A stretch of 12,239 nucleotides of DNA from Clostridiales bacterium (GTDB lineage: Bacteria > Bacillota > Clostridia > Lachnospirales > WRAX01), in assembly GCA_031262335.1 (NCBI GenBank), contig JAISHX010000103.1:1-12239 (forward strand). Direction: 5' to 3'. The notes beneath the pieces were generated by a model. The model worked only from the letters and a program-made list of their open reading frames with translations. It was not told where the DNA came from and ran no database searches. Of the stretch, positions 1-7,814 are shown one piece after another; the stretch's first letter is position 1, and each line of letters begins with the position of its first letter. Both the position numbers and the translations under genes were made by a program.

Positions 1-1
1 C

Positions 2-27
2 AAAAATCTAATATAATTTAGATTTTT
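2..27 (+). promoter_or_regulatory. Inverted repeat with a TATAAT box in its loop, upstream of the glutamate synthase genes
   Basis: A perfect 10-bp inverted repeat (AAAAATCTAA at 2-11, TTAGATTTTT at 18-27) encloses the hexamer TATAAT at 12-17. That hexamer matches the -10 consensus exactly and would place transcription start near position 24, about 25-30 nt before the first gene. A -35 box would lie before the window, so the promoter cannot be confirmed. The stem is almost all A/T and has no GC-rich core, so it is a poor intrinsic terminator. It could instead be an operator overlapping the promoter. The right arm TAGATTTTT recurs upstream of purA. Confidence 0.35.
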
Positions 28-47
28 ATAAATTTTGAAAGGCAGGT

Positions 48-1151
48 TTGCCAATGTTCAAAGAAGGAGAAGTACGGATTCCGTCCGGCTGTGCCGTTTC
101 CGCAATATTTTCAAGAAAAAGGAAACCCATAAACGGTGCGGAAATAATTAACTCCATATCCGTAATGCACGACAGAAGCAACGGACTTGGAGGCGGATTC
201 GCGGCATACGGGATTTACCCTGAATACACCGATTATTATGCCTTGCATCTTTTTTATGATACCGAAGAAGCCAAAAAAAATTGTGAATCTTTTTTAGAAC
301 ACCATTTTGACGTGATTAAAGCCGAAGAAATTCCAACCCGCAAAGTTAAAAACGTTACAAATGAACCTCTGATTTGGCGGTATTTTGCTACACCGTTGCC
401 GGCTAAACTTGTTTCCAGTCAGCTTGACGAACGTGAATATGTTTCTCAATGCGTTTTTTCCATTAACGGAAAAATCGACGGCGCATACGTATTTTCAAGC
501 GGTAAAGATATGGGCGTTTTCAAGGCAATGGGCTTTCCGGAGGATGTCGGTCGTTTTTATCGGCTTGAAGAATATAACGGGTATTGCTTTACCGCACACG
601 GACGTTACCCTACAAATACCCCGGGTTGGTGGGGCGGCGCACATCCGTTTTCTTTGTTGGATTATAGTGTTGTTCATAACGGTGAAATTTCATCATATGA
701 TACAAACCGCCGCGCTATGGAAATGTACGGCTACAAATGCGCCCTCCAGACTGATACAGAAGTTATTGCCTACATAATAGACTGGCTTAACCGCAAAAAA
801 GGGCTTACTTTTGAAGAAATTGCCGGCGTTGTCGCCGCGCCGTTTTGGACTACAATAGAAAAAATGCCTGAACCTAAAAAAAGTATTGCCGAATATTTGA
901 GAAAAACATTCCCTGCACAACTTATTACAGGTCCTTTTTCAATTCTTGTCGGTTTTGAGGGCGGACTTATGGCTCTCAACGACAGACTTAAACTCAGAAG
1001 CCTTGTTGTTGCCGAAAAAGACGACCGCGTTTATATGGCAAGCGAAGAAGCTGCAATAAGAGTTATTGAACCAAATGCCGAAAATGTATTCGCTCCAATG
1101 GGCGGAGAACCTATTATAGTGACATTAGACGAAGAAGGAGGACACAATTAG
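48..1151 (+). CDS. Stand-alone class II glutamine amidotransferase subunit of a split glutamate synthase
   Basis: This protein hydrolyses glutamine and supplies ammonia to the synthase core encoded by the next gene. It is equivalent to the N-terminal domain of GltB and has the Ntn-hydrolase fold. The expected nucleophile is Cys15, in the context IPSGCAV, so a short propeptide would be removed. Other visible active-site elements are HGRYPTNT (residues 184-191, with the glutamine-binding Arg186), HNGE (210-213) and TDTEV (235-239). The C-terminal ~80 residues complete the domain, and no FMN domain follows. The start is either TTG at 48 or ATG at 54. GAAAGGCAGG at 37-46 could serve either, and both keep the cysteine close to the N terminus. 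The stop codon shares one base with the next start (TAGTG), which implies translational coupling. Related split systems include archaeal glutamate synthases, GlxB of rhizobia and MgsA of N-methylglutamate synthase. The synthase neighbours favour glutamate synthase. Confidence 0.88.
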   Translation: MPMFKEGEVRIPSGCAVSAIFSRKRKPINGAEIINSISVMHDRSNGLGGGFAAYGIYPEYTDYYALHLFYDTEEAKKNCESFLEHHFDVIKAEEIPTRKVKNVTNEPLIWRYFATPLPAKLVSSQLDEREYVSQCVFSINGKIDGAYVFSSGKDMGVFKAMGFPEDVGRFYRLEEYNGYCFTAHGRYPTNTPGWWGGAHPFSLLDYSVVHNGEISSYDTNRRAMEMYGYKCALQTDTEVIAYIIDWLNRKKGLTFEEIAGVVAAPFWTTIEKMPEPKKSIAEYLRKTFPAQLITGPFSILVGFEGGLMALNDRLKLRSLVVAEKDDRVYMASEEAAIRVIEPNAENVFAPMGGEPIIVTLDEEGGHN

Positions 1152-2656
1152 TGAAATTTGTCTATCCGGAATTTGAGGTGGAACGCAATACCGAACGCTG
1201 CATAAAATGCAAAGTTTGCGCCCGCCAATGCGCCAACGAGGTGCATGAATATGATGAGGAATTAAACATAATGGTTGCCGACGAATCAAAATGCGTTGAC
1301 TGCCATCGGTGCGTGACGTTGTGTCCGACGCGTGCTTTGAAAATAGTCAAAAATGAACACACGTTCCGTGAAAACTCTAACTGGACATCAGGAAAAATAA
1401 ACGACTTATACCGTCAGGCGGATTCAGGCGGCGTTTTGCTTTCATCAATGGGTAATCCCGTGCAGTTGCCTGTTTATTTTGATAAACTTCTTCTTAACGC
1501 GTCGCAAGTTACAAACCCGTCAATTGACCCGTTAAGAGAACCTATGGAAACAAGACAGTTTCTCGGCAAACGCACAACGGAAATTAAACGTGACGAAAAC
1601 GGGCAAATTGTTCCGAATTTAAGTTGCGGCGTTACATTGTCAACTCCGATTATGTTTTCGGCAATGTCTTACGGCTCAATAAGCTATAATGCCCATGAAA
1701 GTATTGCGCGTGCCGCATCGGAACTCGGTATTTTATATAATACAGGCGAAGGCGGATTGCACAAAGATTTTTATCAGTACGGAGAAAACACAATTGTACA
1801 AGTTGCGTCCGGACGTTTTGGCGTTCACAAGGAATACCTTTCGGCAGGAGCGGCTATTGAAATAAAAATGGGGCAAGGCGCGAAACCGGGCATCGGTGGT
1901 CATCTGCCGGGCAAAAAAATCGTCAGTGATGTCGCAAGAACGCGTATGATTCCCGAAGGAGCAGACGCAATTTCGCCGGCTCCGCATCATGACATATATT
2001 CAATAGAAGACTTGCGCCAACTTGTCTATTCTTTAAAAGAAGCAACAGGATATACAAAGCCTGTTATCGTCAAAATTGCCGCCGTTCATAATGTCGCTGC
2101 AATCGCGTCCGGTATTGCAAGAAGCGGAGCGGATATTATATCAATAGACGGTTTCCGCGGAGGTACGGGTGCGGCTCCTACAGCAATTCGTGATAATGTA
2201 GGTATTCCGATTGAACTTGCAATCGCCGCCGTTGACTCAAGGCTCAGACAAGAAGGAATACGCCATGATATATCGCTTGTTGCGGGCGGGTCAATGCGTT
2301 CAAGCGCAGATGTCGTTAAAGCTATTGCTTTGGGCGCGGACGCTGTTTATATCGGAACAGCGGCATTACTTGCGCTTGGTTGCCACCTGTGCAGAACTTG
2401 CCACGATGGCAGATGCAATTGGGGCATTGCGACACAGCGTGAAGATTTAGTCAGACGGCTTAATCCGGAAATAGGTTATAAGCGTTTAGTGAATTTAGTT
2501 TCCGCATGGACACATGAAATTAAAGAAATGATGGGCGGCATGGGCATTAACTCGATTGAGGCTCTTGTCGGCAACCGCTTAATGTTACGCGGCGTCGGAC
2601 TTACAGATGCGGAACTTAGAGTGCTTGGAGTTAAGCACGCGGGCGAAGGGGTGTAA
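1151..2656 (+). CDS. gltB: Glutamate synthase FMN-binding core with N-terminal 2x[4Fe-4S] ferredoxin domain
   Basis: This is the catalytic core that condenses ammonia with 2-oxoglutarate and reduces the imine to glutamate on FMN. Residues 1-65 form a bacterial-type ferredoxin domain with two CxxCxxCxxxC motifs (Cys17/20/23/27 and Cys48/51/54/58). Residues from about 125 onward are the FMN-dependent TIM barrel. Recognisable segments are SAMSYGSIS, GEGGLHKD, KMGQGAKPGIGG and the FMN/substrate loop GFRGGTGAAP. A cysteine cluster at 411, 414, 417 and 422, followed by WGIATQ, matches the [3Fe-4S] site of glutamate synthases. The amidotransferase and GXGXG domains of full-length GltB (about 1500 residues) are absent and encoded separately. 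The GTG start at 1151 follows GAAGGAGGA with good spacing and overlaps the previous stop by one base. The archaeal-type architecture suggests electrons enter through the Fe-S domain. The physiological donor (ferredoxin, NADH or NADPH) cannot be read from the sequence. Confidence 0.93.
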   Translation: MKFVYPEFEVERNTERCIKCKVCARQCANEVHEYDEELNIMVADESKCVDCHRCVTLCPTRALKIVKNEHTFRENSNWTSGKINDLYRQADSGGVLLSSMGNPVQLPVYFDKLLLNASQVTNPSIDPLREPMETRQFLGKRTTEIKRDENGQIVPNLSCGVTLSTPIMFSAMSYGSISYNAHESIARAASELGILYNTGEGGLHKDFYQYGENTIVQVASGRFGVHKEYLSAGAAIEIKMGQGAKPGIGGHLPGKKIVSDVARTRMIPEGADAISPAPHHDIYSIEDLRQLVYSLKEATGYTKPVIVKIAAVHNVAAIASGIARSGADIISIDGFRGGTGAAPTAIRDNVGIPIELAIAAVDSRLRQEGIRHDISLVAGGSMRSSADVVKAIALGADAVYIGTAALLALGCHLCRTCHDGRCNWGIATQREDLVRRLNPEIGYKRLVNLVSAWTHEIKEMMGGMGINSIEALVGNRLMLRGVGLTDAELRVLGVKHAGEGV

Positions 2657-2658
2657 GA

Positions 2659-3096
2659 ATGAAGAAAATTAAGGTCAATGAAAAATGGTGCCTTGCGTGC
2701 CATTTATGTGAATATTATTGCGCCTTTGCCAATTCGGGCAAAGGTGATATGGTTAAGGCGTTGCAGAACAGAAAAATTTTCCCGCGTATAACGGTTGAGG
2801 AAAACGACAAAATCAGTCTTGCTGTCCCTTGCCGCCATTGTGATGATGCTCCGTGCGTAAAAGCTTGTATTTCATCTGCCCTTTCTGTTGATTCGGATGG
2901 GCTTGTTCAAATAAATAAAGATAAATGTGTAAGTTGTTTTACTTGTGTTTTGGTTTGCCCTTACGGCGCACTTTCGCCGGGTGAGGACGGAGTAATGCAA
3001 AAATGCGAATTATGCCAAACTAACGGTCAGCAGGAGCCTGCATGCGTTGCGGGTTGTCCCAACAGAGCTATTGAGTATAAGGAGGCGGCAGAATGA
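2659..3096 (+). CDS. Four-cluster ferredoxin subunit (CooF/HycB/DmsB-like)
   Basis: This is a probable electron-transfer subunit linking the FAD oxidoreductase encoded downstream to the glutamate synthase core. It has 145 residues and sixteen cysteines in four groups: 11/14/17/21, 58/61/66/70, 90/93/96/100 and 116/119/129/133. This is the layout of the 4x[4Fe-4S] subunits of CooF, HycB and DmsB type. No twin-arginine or other signal peptide is present, so it is expected in the cytoplasm. The gene starts two bases after the gltB stop and ends in an ATGA overlap with the next start, so the three genes should be translated as a unit. Relatives of this family serve many oxidoreductases. The role assigned here rests on gene context, while the fold assignment is firm. 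Confidence 0.85.
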   Translation: MKKIKVNEKWCLACHLCEYYCAFANSGKGDMVKALQNRKIFPRITVEENDKISLAVPCRHCDDAPCVKACISSALSVDSDGLVQINKDKCVSCFTCVLVCPYGALSPGEDGVMQKCELCQTNGQQEPACVAGCPNRAIEYKEAAE

Positions 3097-4328
3097 GCAA
3101 ATATGTTATAATAGGAAATTCAGCCGCCGCTGTCGGCTGTGTTGAAGGTATACGCTCTGTTGATAAAACGGGAAAAATCACACTAATAACAAATGAGCCT
3201 CATCACACATATTCACGTCCTCTTATTTCTTACTTACTTCTTGGTAAAACCGACAGAGAAAGAATGAAATATCGTCCTGATGATTTCTATGAAAAAAATA
3301 ACTGTGATATTCTTTTTGGCAAAACCGCTGTTGCGGTAAGTGCAGCGGCAAAGAAGATTTTACTTGATGATGATAATACTGTACAATTTGAAAAACTGTT
3401 AGTCGCAACAGGGTCTGTTCCGTTCGTTCCTCCTATGGAAGGACTGGACAGCGTTAATAAAAAATGTTCATTCATGTCGCTGTCAGATGCCGAAAAGTTA
3501 CAAAGTTTTATCAATAAAGATTCGGAAGTTCTTATAATCGGAGCAGGGTTGATAGGTTTAAAGTGTGCCGAAGGAATTTTAAACTCAGTTAAAAAAATAA
3601 CAGTTGTTGACCTTGCAGACAGAATACTTGCAAGTATTCTTGACAAAGAAGGCGCGGCAAAAGTTCAAAAGCATTTAGAAGAAAAAGGTGTTTCGTTTAT
3701 ATTGGGAGATTCTGCCGCAAAATTCACCGAAAATTCCGCATTGCTCAAATCAGGAAAAGAAGTTCCGTTTGATGCTCTTGTGCTTGCGGTTGGTGTACGC
3801 CCGAATATTTCTCTTATAAAAGATGCTGACGGCGATATTCGTAAAGGTATTGTTACCGATGACCATTGCAAAACAAGCCTTGATAATATATACGCCGCAG
3901 GTGATTGTTCTGAAAGTTTTGATATAACTTCCGCTGAATCGAAAGTGCTTGCACTTTTACCTAACGCGTATTCACAAGGATTTGTCGCAGGAAAAAATAT
4001 GGCGGGAGAAGAAACTTTATATATTTCCGCAATGCCAATGAACGCTATCGGCTTTTTCGGACTTCATATGATAACCGCCGGTTCTTATGTCGGCGAAGTC
4101 ATTGATGCTTCCGATAATGAAACTTATAAAAAGTTCTTTGTAAAAGACGGTTGTCTAAAAGGCTATATTATAATCGGAGATGTTTCCCGCGCAGGAATTT
4201 ACACCTCGCTTATAAAAGAACAGGTTCCGCTTGATACAATCGACTTTGAGCTTATAAAACGCAAACCCCAGCTTATGGCTTTTGCAAAAACCGAACGTGA
4301 CTTGCGCGTAAACAAGGCGTTTCTGTAA
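3093..4328 (+). CDS. FAD/NAD(P)-dependent oxidoreductase, probable electron-input subunit of glutamate synthase
   Basis: This 411-residue flavoprotein has the two-dinucleotide fold of the rubredoxin reductase / NADH oxidase family. The N-terminal FAD-binding strand has the variant GNSAAAVG (residues 8-15), with Asn where many family members have a second Gly. ATGS is the usual central FAD contact. GAGLIG (150-155) is the NAD(P) Rossmann motif, followed by VVDLADRIL. YAAGDC (267-272) is the late FAD motif. I see no CxxxxC redox-active disulfide. It probably oxidises NAD(P)H and passes electrons to the preceding polyferredoxin and then to gltB. The pair would replace GltD, which is absent from the window. 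ATGA overlaps the ferredoxin stop, and GGAGG at 3081-3085 is the ribosome site. An alternative is a rubredoxin or NADH-oxidase function that is only co-transcribed here. Confidence 0.83.
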   Translation: MSKYVIIGNSAAAVGCVEGIRSVDKTGKITLITNEPHHTYSRPLISYLLLGKTDRERMKYRPDDFYEKNNCDILFGKTAVAVSAAAKKILLDDDNTVQFEKLLVATGSVPFVPPMEGLDSVNKKCSFMSLSDAEKLQSFINKDSEVLIIGAGLIGLKCAEGILNSVKKITVVDLADRILASILDKEGAAKVQKHLEEKGVSFILGDSAAKFTENSALLKSGKEVPFDALVLAVGVRPNISLIKDADGDIRKGIVTDDHCKTSLDNIYAAGDCSESFDITSAESKVLALLPNAYSQGFVAGKNMAGEETLYISAMPMNAIGFFGLHMITAGSYVGEVIDASDNETYKKFFVKDGCLKGYIIIGDVSRAGIYTSLIKEQVPLDTIDFELIKRKPQLMAFAKTERDLRVNKAFL

Positions 4329-4351
4329 AACATACCGGAAAGGGGTTTGTT

Positions 4352-5050
4352 TTGGAAGTTGTCTATGAAGGCAAATCGAAAATAGTTTACAAAGGCGAAA
4401 CAGACGGAACTTTTATAATAAAATATAAAGACTCCGCAACAGCAGGCAACGGCGCAAAAAAACAGGAATTTGCCGGAAAAGGTGCCGTTAATGCAAAAAT
4501 TACAAAAATTCTTTTTGAACTGTTTGAACAATCCGGTATCGAAACTCATTATATCAAAACAATTGACGAAACAACTGTTCTTGTTAAAAAAGCGGAAATC
4601 GTTCAAGTCGAAGTAATAATAAGAAATATAGCGGCAGGAAGTTTTTCGGCACGTTACGGTATTCCCGAAGGAAAGATTTTACCGTTTCCTACCGTAGAAC
4701 ACTCTCTCAAAAGCGATGCGCTGAACGACCCTCTTATAAATGAATCTCATATCCTTGCTTTAGAACTGGCGTCTGAAAAAGAACTAAAAGAAATGAGCGA
4801 AAAAGCTCTGAAAATAAATGAAATTATGAAAGACTTTTATAAAAAAGCAAATCTTACACTCGTTGATTTCAAGCTTGAATTTGGCAGATTTGAAAACAGA
4901 ATAATTCTTTGCGATGAAATCTCGCCCGATTCATGCCGCTTGTGGGATTCTAAAACAGGTCAAAAATTAGATAAGGATATTTTTCGGCGTGATTTAGGCG
5001 ACTTAATGACGGCTTACAATGAAGTTTTAAGGAGAGCAACCAATGTCTGA
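4352..5050 (+). CDS. purC: Phosphoribosylaminoimidazole-succinocarboxamide synthase (SAICAR synthetase)
   Basis: PurC joins aspartate to CAIR using ATP to form SAICAR in IMP synthesis. The length of 232 residues is typical of bacterial PurC. Family motifs are EGKSK (6-10) in the nucleotide-binding N terminus, GKGAVNAKIT (42-51), VEVIIRN (86-92), the signature VDFKLEFG (171-178), DEISPDSCRLWD (188-199) and LDKDIFRRDLG near the C terminus. The TTG start at 4352 is chosen because GGAAAGGGG lies at the right distance and the resulting N terminus matches the family. The gene begins 23 nt after the FAD oxidoreductase, with no visible terminator or promoter between, and overlaps purB by eight bases (ATGTCTGA). 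Co-transcription with the glutamate synthase genes is therefore likely. Confidence 0.96.
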   Translation: MEVVYEGKSKIVYKGETDGTFIIKYKDSATAGNGAKKQEFAGKGAVNAKITKILFELFEQSGIETHYIKTIDETTVLVKKAEIVQVEVIIRNIAAGSFSARYGIPEGKILPFPTVEHSLKSDALNDPLINESHILALELASEKELKEMSEKALKINEIMKDFYKKANLTLVDFKLEFGRFENRIILCDEISPDSCRLWDSKTGQKLDKDIFRRDLGDLMTAYNEVLRRATNV

Positions 5051-6467
5051 CCGCTATGAAAACCCGCTTTGTGCGCGGTATGCAAGTAAAGAAATGCAGT
5101 ATATTTTTTCAGATGATAAAAAATTCTCAACATGGCGGAAACTTTGGCTTTATTTAGCTGAATCGGAAAAAGAATTAGGGCTTAATATTACCGAAGAGCA
5201 AATAAACGAATTAAGACAACATATTACCGACATAAATTATAAAGACGCTGCCGAACGCGAACGTATTGTACGCCACGATGTAATGGCACACGTTTATGCT
5301 TACGGGCTTTTGTGTCCAAAAGCAAAACCTATAATTCATCTTGGAGCAACTTCATGTTATGTTGGTGATAACACAGATATTATTAACATGCGCGACGGTC
5401 TTATCCATATCAAAAAACTTCTTGTAAATGTTATTGCGCGTCTTTCTGAATTTGCGGAAACATACAAGTCTGTTCCTTCTCTTGCTTACACGCATTTTCA
5501 GGCGGCACAGCCGACCACTGTCGGAAAAAGAGCATGCCTGTGGCTTAACGATTTACTTCTTGACTTGGAACAGCTTGACTTTACTTTATCAAATCTTAAA
5601 TTACTTGGCTGCAAAGGAACAACAGGCACCGGAGCCGGTTTTCTTGCGCTGTTTGACGGCGATGCCGAAAAAACAGAACTGCTTGAGAAAAAAATTGCCG
5701 AAAAAGCGGGTTTTACCGCTTGTGCAGATGTAAGCGGGCAAACATACAGCCGCAAAACAGACAGTTTTGTTTTGAACGTTCTTTCCGGCATTGCGCAGAG
5801 TGCTTATAAATTTTCTAACGATTTTAGGTTGCTGTCGCATCTGAAAGAGTTTGACGAGCCGTTTGAAGAAGGTCAAATCGGTTCATCCGCAATGGCTTAC
5901 AAGAGAAATCCAATGCGGAGTGAGAGAATTGCGTCGCTTTGCCGTTATATCGAAACTCTTGCTGTTAATCCCGCTCTTACCGCGTCGGCACAGTGGTTTG
6001 AACGTACTCTTGACGATTCCGCAAACAGGCGACTTTGTGTTCCGGAAGCATTTTTGGCAACCGACGCTGTATTGTCGCTTTTCCTCAACATAATTTCCGG
6101 CGCGGTTGTATATCCTAAAATGATAGAAAAACACCTGAATGAAGAACTTCCTTTTATGGCAACGGAAAACATTTTAATGTATTGTGTAAAAAAAGGCGGC
6201 GACAGACAAGTGCTTCACGAAGAAATACGCCGTCTTTCCGTAGAAACGGCAAAAGAAGTTAAAAACGGCGGAGAAAATAAGCTTTTGGAAAAAATCTTAT
6301 CAGATGATATATTTAAACTTACAAAAGATGAAATGGATAAATTAGTTAATCCCAAAAACTTTATCGGTCTTGCCGAAAGACAAACCGAGCAATTTTTGGG
6401 TAAAGTAAAAACAGTTTTGCAAAGTAACAAAAATCTGCTTGGTGTAAATGTTATTATTAACGTTTAA
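5043..6467 (+). CDS. purB: Adenylosuccinate lyase, long form
   Basis: PurB removes fumarate from SAICAR, giving AICAR, and from adenylosuccinate, giving AMP. It belongs to the fumarase/aspartase superfamily. HDVMAH (78-83), GATSCYVGDN (101-110) and YTHFQAAQPTTVGKR (149-163, with the probable general-acid His151) line the active site. The mobile signature loop is GSSAMAYKRNP (280-290), with the catalytic serine at 281 or 282. At 474 residues it is longer than the roughly 430-residue Bacillus enzyme. Its motifs GATSCYVGDN and KGTTGT resemble the animal-type enzymes of about 480 residues. The last 15 or so residues, rich in Asn, Val and Ile, look poorly conserved. The ATG at 5043 has AAGGAG at 5029-5034 and lies inside the end of purC. 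Because it serves both the PurC and PurA steps, its place between those genes is functionally sensible. Confidence 0.96.
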   Translation: MSDRYENPLCARYASKEMQYIFSDDKKFSTWRKLWLYLAESEKELGLNITEEQINELRQHITDINYKDAAERERIVRHDVMAHVYAYGLLCPKAKPIIHLGATSCYVGDNTDIINMRDGLIHIKKLLVNVIARLSEFAETYKSVPSLAYTHFQAAQPTTVGKRACLWLNDLLLDLEQLDFTLSNLKLLGCKGTTGTGAGFLALFDGDAEKTELLEKKIAEKAGFTACADVSGQTYSRKTDSFVLNVLSGIAQSAYKFSNDFRLLSHLKEFDEPFEEGQIGSSAMAYKRNPMRSERIASLCRYIETLAVNPALTASAQWFERTLDDSANRRLCVPEAFLATDAVLSLFLNIISGAVVYPKMIEKHLNEELPFMATENILMYCVKKGGDRQVLHEEIRRLSVETAKEVKNGGENKLLEKILSDDIFKLTKDEMDKLVNPKNFIGLAERQTEQFLGKVKTVLQSNKNLLGVNVIINV

Positions 6468-6533
6468 AAAATGTAACGAAAAATAGATTTTTGTAAACAT
6501 TATAAACAAGCTCTAATGAAAGGGTGTTGAATT
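6468..6533 (+). promoter_or_regulatory. AT-rich purB-purA spacer with palindrome; possible weak promoter or operator
   Basis: This 66-nt spacer is the largest break between 1 and 8540. It contains the palindrome AAAAAT-AG-ATTTTT (6479-6492), whose TAGATTTTT half also occurs at 19-27 before the first gene. Several TATAAA/TTATAA-like stretches follow at 6500-6506, but I cannot pair any of them with a convincing -35 box. AAAGGGTG at 6519-6526 is the purA ribosome site, 7 nt before the ATG. There is no GC-rich hairpin with a U tract, so purA is probably still read through from upstream. Confidence 0.3.
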
Positions 6534-7802
6534 ATGAATACAGCGGTTGTCGGTGTAAACTGGGGTGATGAAGGCAAAGGGCGAATGGTTGACCTTCTGA
6601 GTGAACAAAATGATATTATAATACGCTATCAGGGCGGGGCTAATGCAGGGCATACCGTCATTAACGAATTTGGCAAGTTTGCATTGAATTTACTCCCTTC
6701 CGGAATTTTCCGAAAAGAGAAAGTCAACATTTTAGGGCTTGGAATGGTAATAGACTTAGAACATCTGTCAGGAGAAATAAACACGCTCCGAAAAAGTGGA
6801 ATAAGTATCACGCCCGAAAACTTAAAAATAAGTGACAAGGCAATAATCTCAACACCTTATCACAAATTGTTGGACGAACTTGAAGAAGACCGGCTTGCCG
6901 AATCGAAACAAGGTTCAACACGCCGCGGTATTGCACCCGCGTATTCCGATAAGGCACTAAGAAAAGCCTTGAGAATCGAAGATTTATTTAATTTTGAATC
7001 TTTAAAAAGCAAAGTTGCTGCCCTTATGGAGTGGAAAAATCTTTCGATTGAAAAAGTGTACGGTCATACGGCTCTTAAAGTTGACCAAATATTTGACTGG
7101 CTTGTTAAATACGGAACAGAAATTTTACCGTATGTTTGCGATGTCGCACAGTATATTTCTTCTAATACAGGTAAGAATATTCTTTTTGAAGCACAGCTTG
7201 GCGCATTGCGCGACTTGGATTATGGAATTTATCCTTACACAACATCTTCTTGCGCTCTCGCTGCCTATGCTCCGATTGGGGCAGGTGTGCCTTTTGCGCC
7301 TGTTGATAGTGTAATCGGTATTGTAAAAGCGTATTCAAGTTCTGTCGGCGGCGGACCTTTTACTGTCGAAATGCAAGGCGCGGAAGCGGAAGCACTCCGT
7401 GAGGCAGGAGGAGAATACGGCGCGGCAACAGGCAGACCGCGCCGCGTCGGCGCATTTGATGTTGTAGCAAGCGTATATGGTGTGCAAATGCAAAATGTTT
7501 CGGAAATTGCGCTTACAAAGCTTGACGTGCTTTCATATATGGACAAAATTCCTGTTTGTGTGGCTTATGAAATTGACGGCAAAATAACAAAAAAATTCCC
7601 TACAGGCGACAGACTTGTAAAAGCAAAGCCTGTATATGAATACTTGGAAGGTTTTAAAACTGATGTCAGCGGTTGCCGAAAAATTTCCGATATTCCGGCA
7701 GCAGCTCTTGAATACGTTCGGTTTATTGAGAACGCGCTCGGCAAAAAGATAAAATATCTTTCTGTCGGAGCAGAAAGAAACGCTTATATTCAAATGTATT
7801 AA
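6534..7802 (+). CDS. purA: Adenylosuccinate synthetase, divergent (clostridial-type) form
   Basis: PurA joins aspartate to IMP using GTP to form adenylosuccinate, the first committed step to AMP. The 422 residues match the family length. The P-loop-like N terminus reads VGVNWGDEGKGR (6-17) with catalytic Asp12, and NAGHT carries catalytic His40. The IMP-binding loop is GSTRRGIAPAYSDK (127-140). ILFEAQLGALRDLD (216-229) follows, then VGGGPFTVEM, GRPRRVG (320-326) and the guanine-binding TKLDVL (348-353). Several positions differ from the textbook consensus: Asn for Gln in QWGDEGKG, Ala for Gly in GIGPAY, and LGALRD in place of GTLLD. From memory, these features recur together in a clostridial PurA group, so I read them as a clade signature and not as decay. 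GTP/IMP and catalytic residues appear intact. The gene ends 12 nt before the GXGXG gene. Confidence 0.95.
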   Translation: MNTAVVGVNWGDEGKGRMVDLLSEQNDIIIRYQGGANAGHTVINEFGKFALNLLPSGIFRKEKVNILGLGMVIDLEHLSGEINTLRKSGISITPENLKISDKAIISTPYHKLLDELEEDRLAESKQGSTRRGIAPAYSDKALRKALRIEDLFNFESLKSKVAALMEWKNLSIEKVYGHTALKVDQIFDWLVKYGTEILPYVCDVAQYISSNTGKNILFEAQLGALRDLDYGIYPYTTSSCALAAYAPIGAGVPFAPVDSVIGIVKAYSSSVGGGPFTVEMQGAEAEALREAGGEYGAATGRPRRVGAFDVVASVYGVQMQNVSEIALTKLDVLSYMDKIPVCVAYEIDGKITKKFPTGDRLVKAKPVYEYLEGFKTDVSGCRKISDIPAAALEYVRFIENALGKKIKYLSVGAERNAYIQMY

Positions 7803-7814
7803 GGAGAAAAAATA

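Noticed and set aside
2..27. Intrinsic terminator of an upstream gene, or an ANTAR-type hexaloop hairpin
   Set aside because: The stem is nearly all A/T, so it is weak as a terminator. The six-base loop TATAAT lacks the A at position 1 and G at position 4 expected of ANTAR targets, and there is no second hairpin.
385..777. Other open frames overlapping the main genes, such as this 130-residue + frame
   Set aside because: It lies entirely within the amidotransferase gene in another frame, has no family resemblance, and the host frame is strongly conserved. The same holds for all the - strand frames.
48..4328. N-methylglutamate synthase (MgsABC) or GlxBCD instead of glutamate synthase
   Set aside because: The three-way split is the same, but there is no methylamine-pathway gene nearby. 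The dedicated ferredoxin and NAD(P) oxidoreductase, with the purine and amidotransferase context, fit glutamate synthase better. Substrate is not proven.
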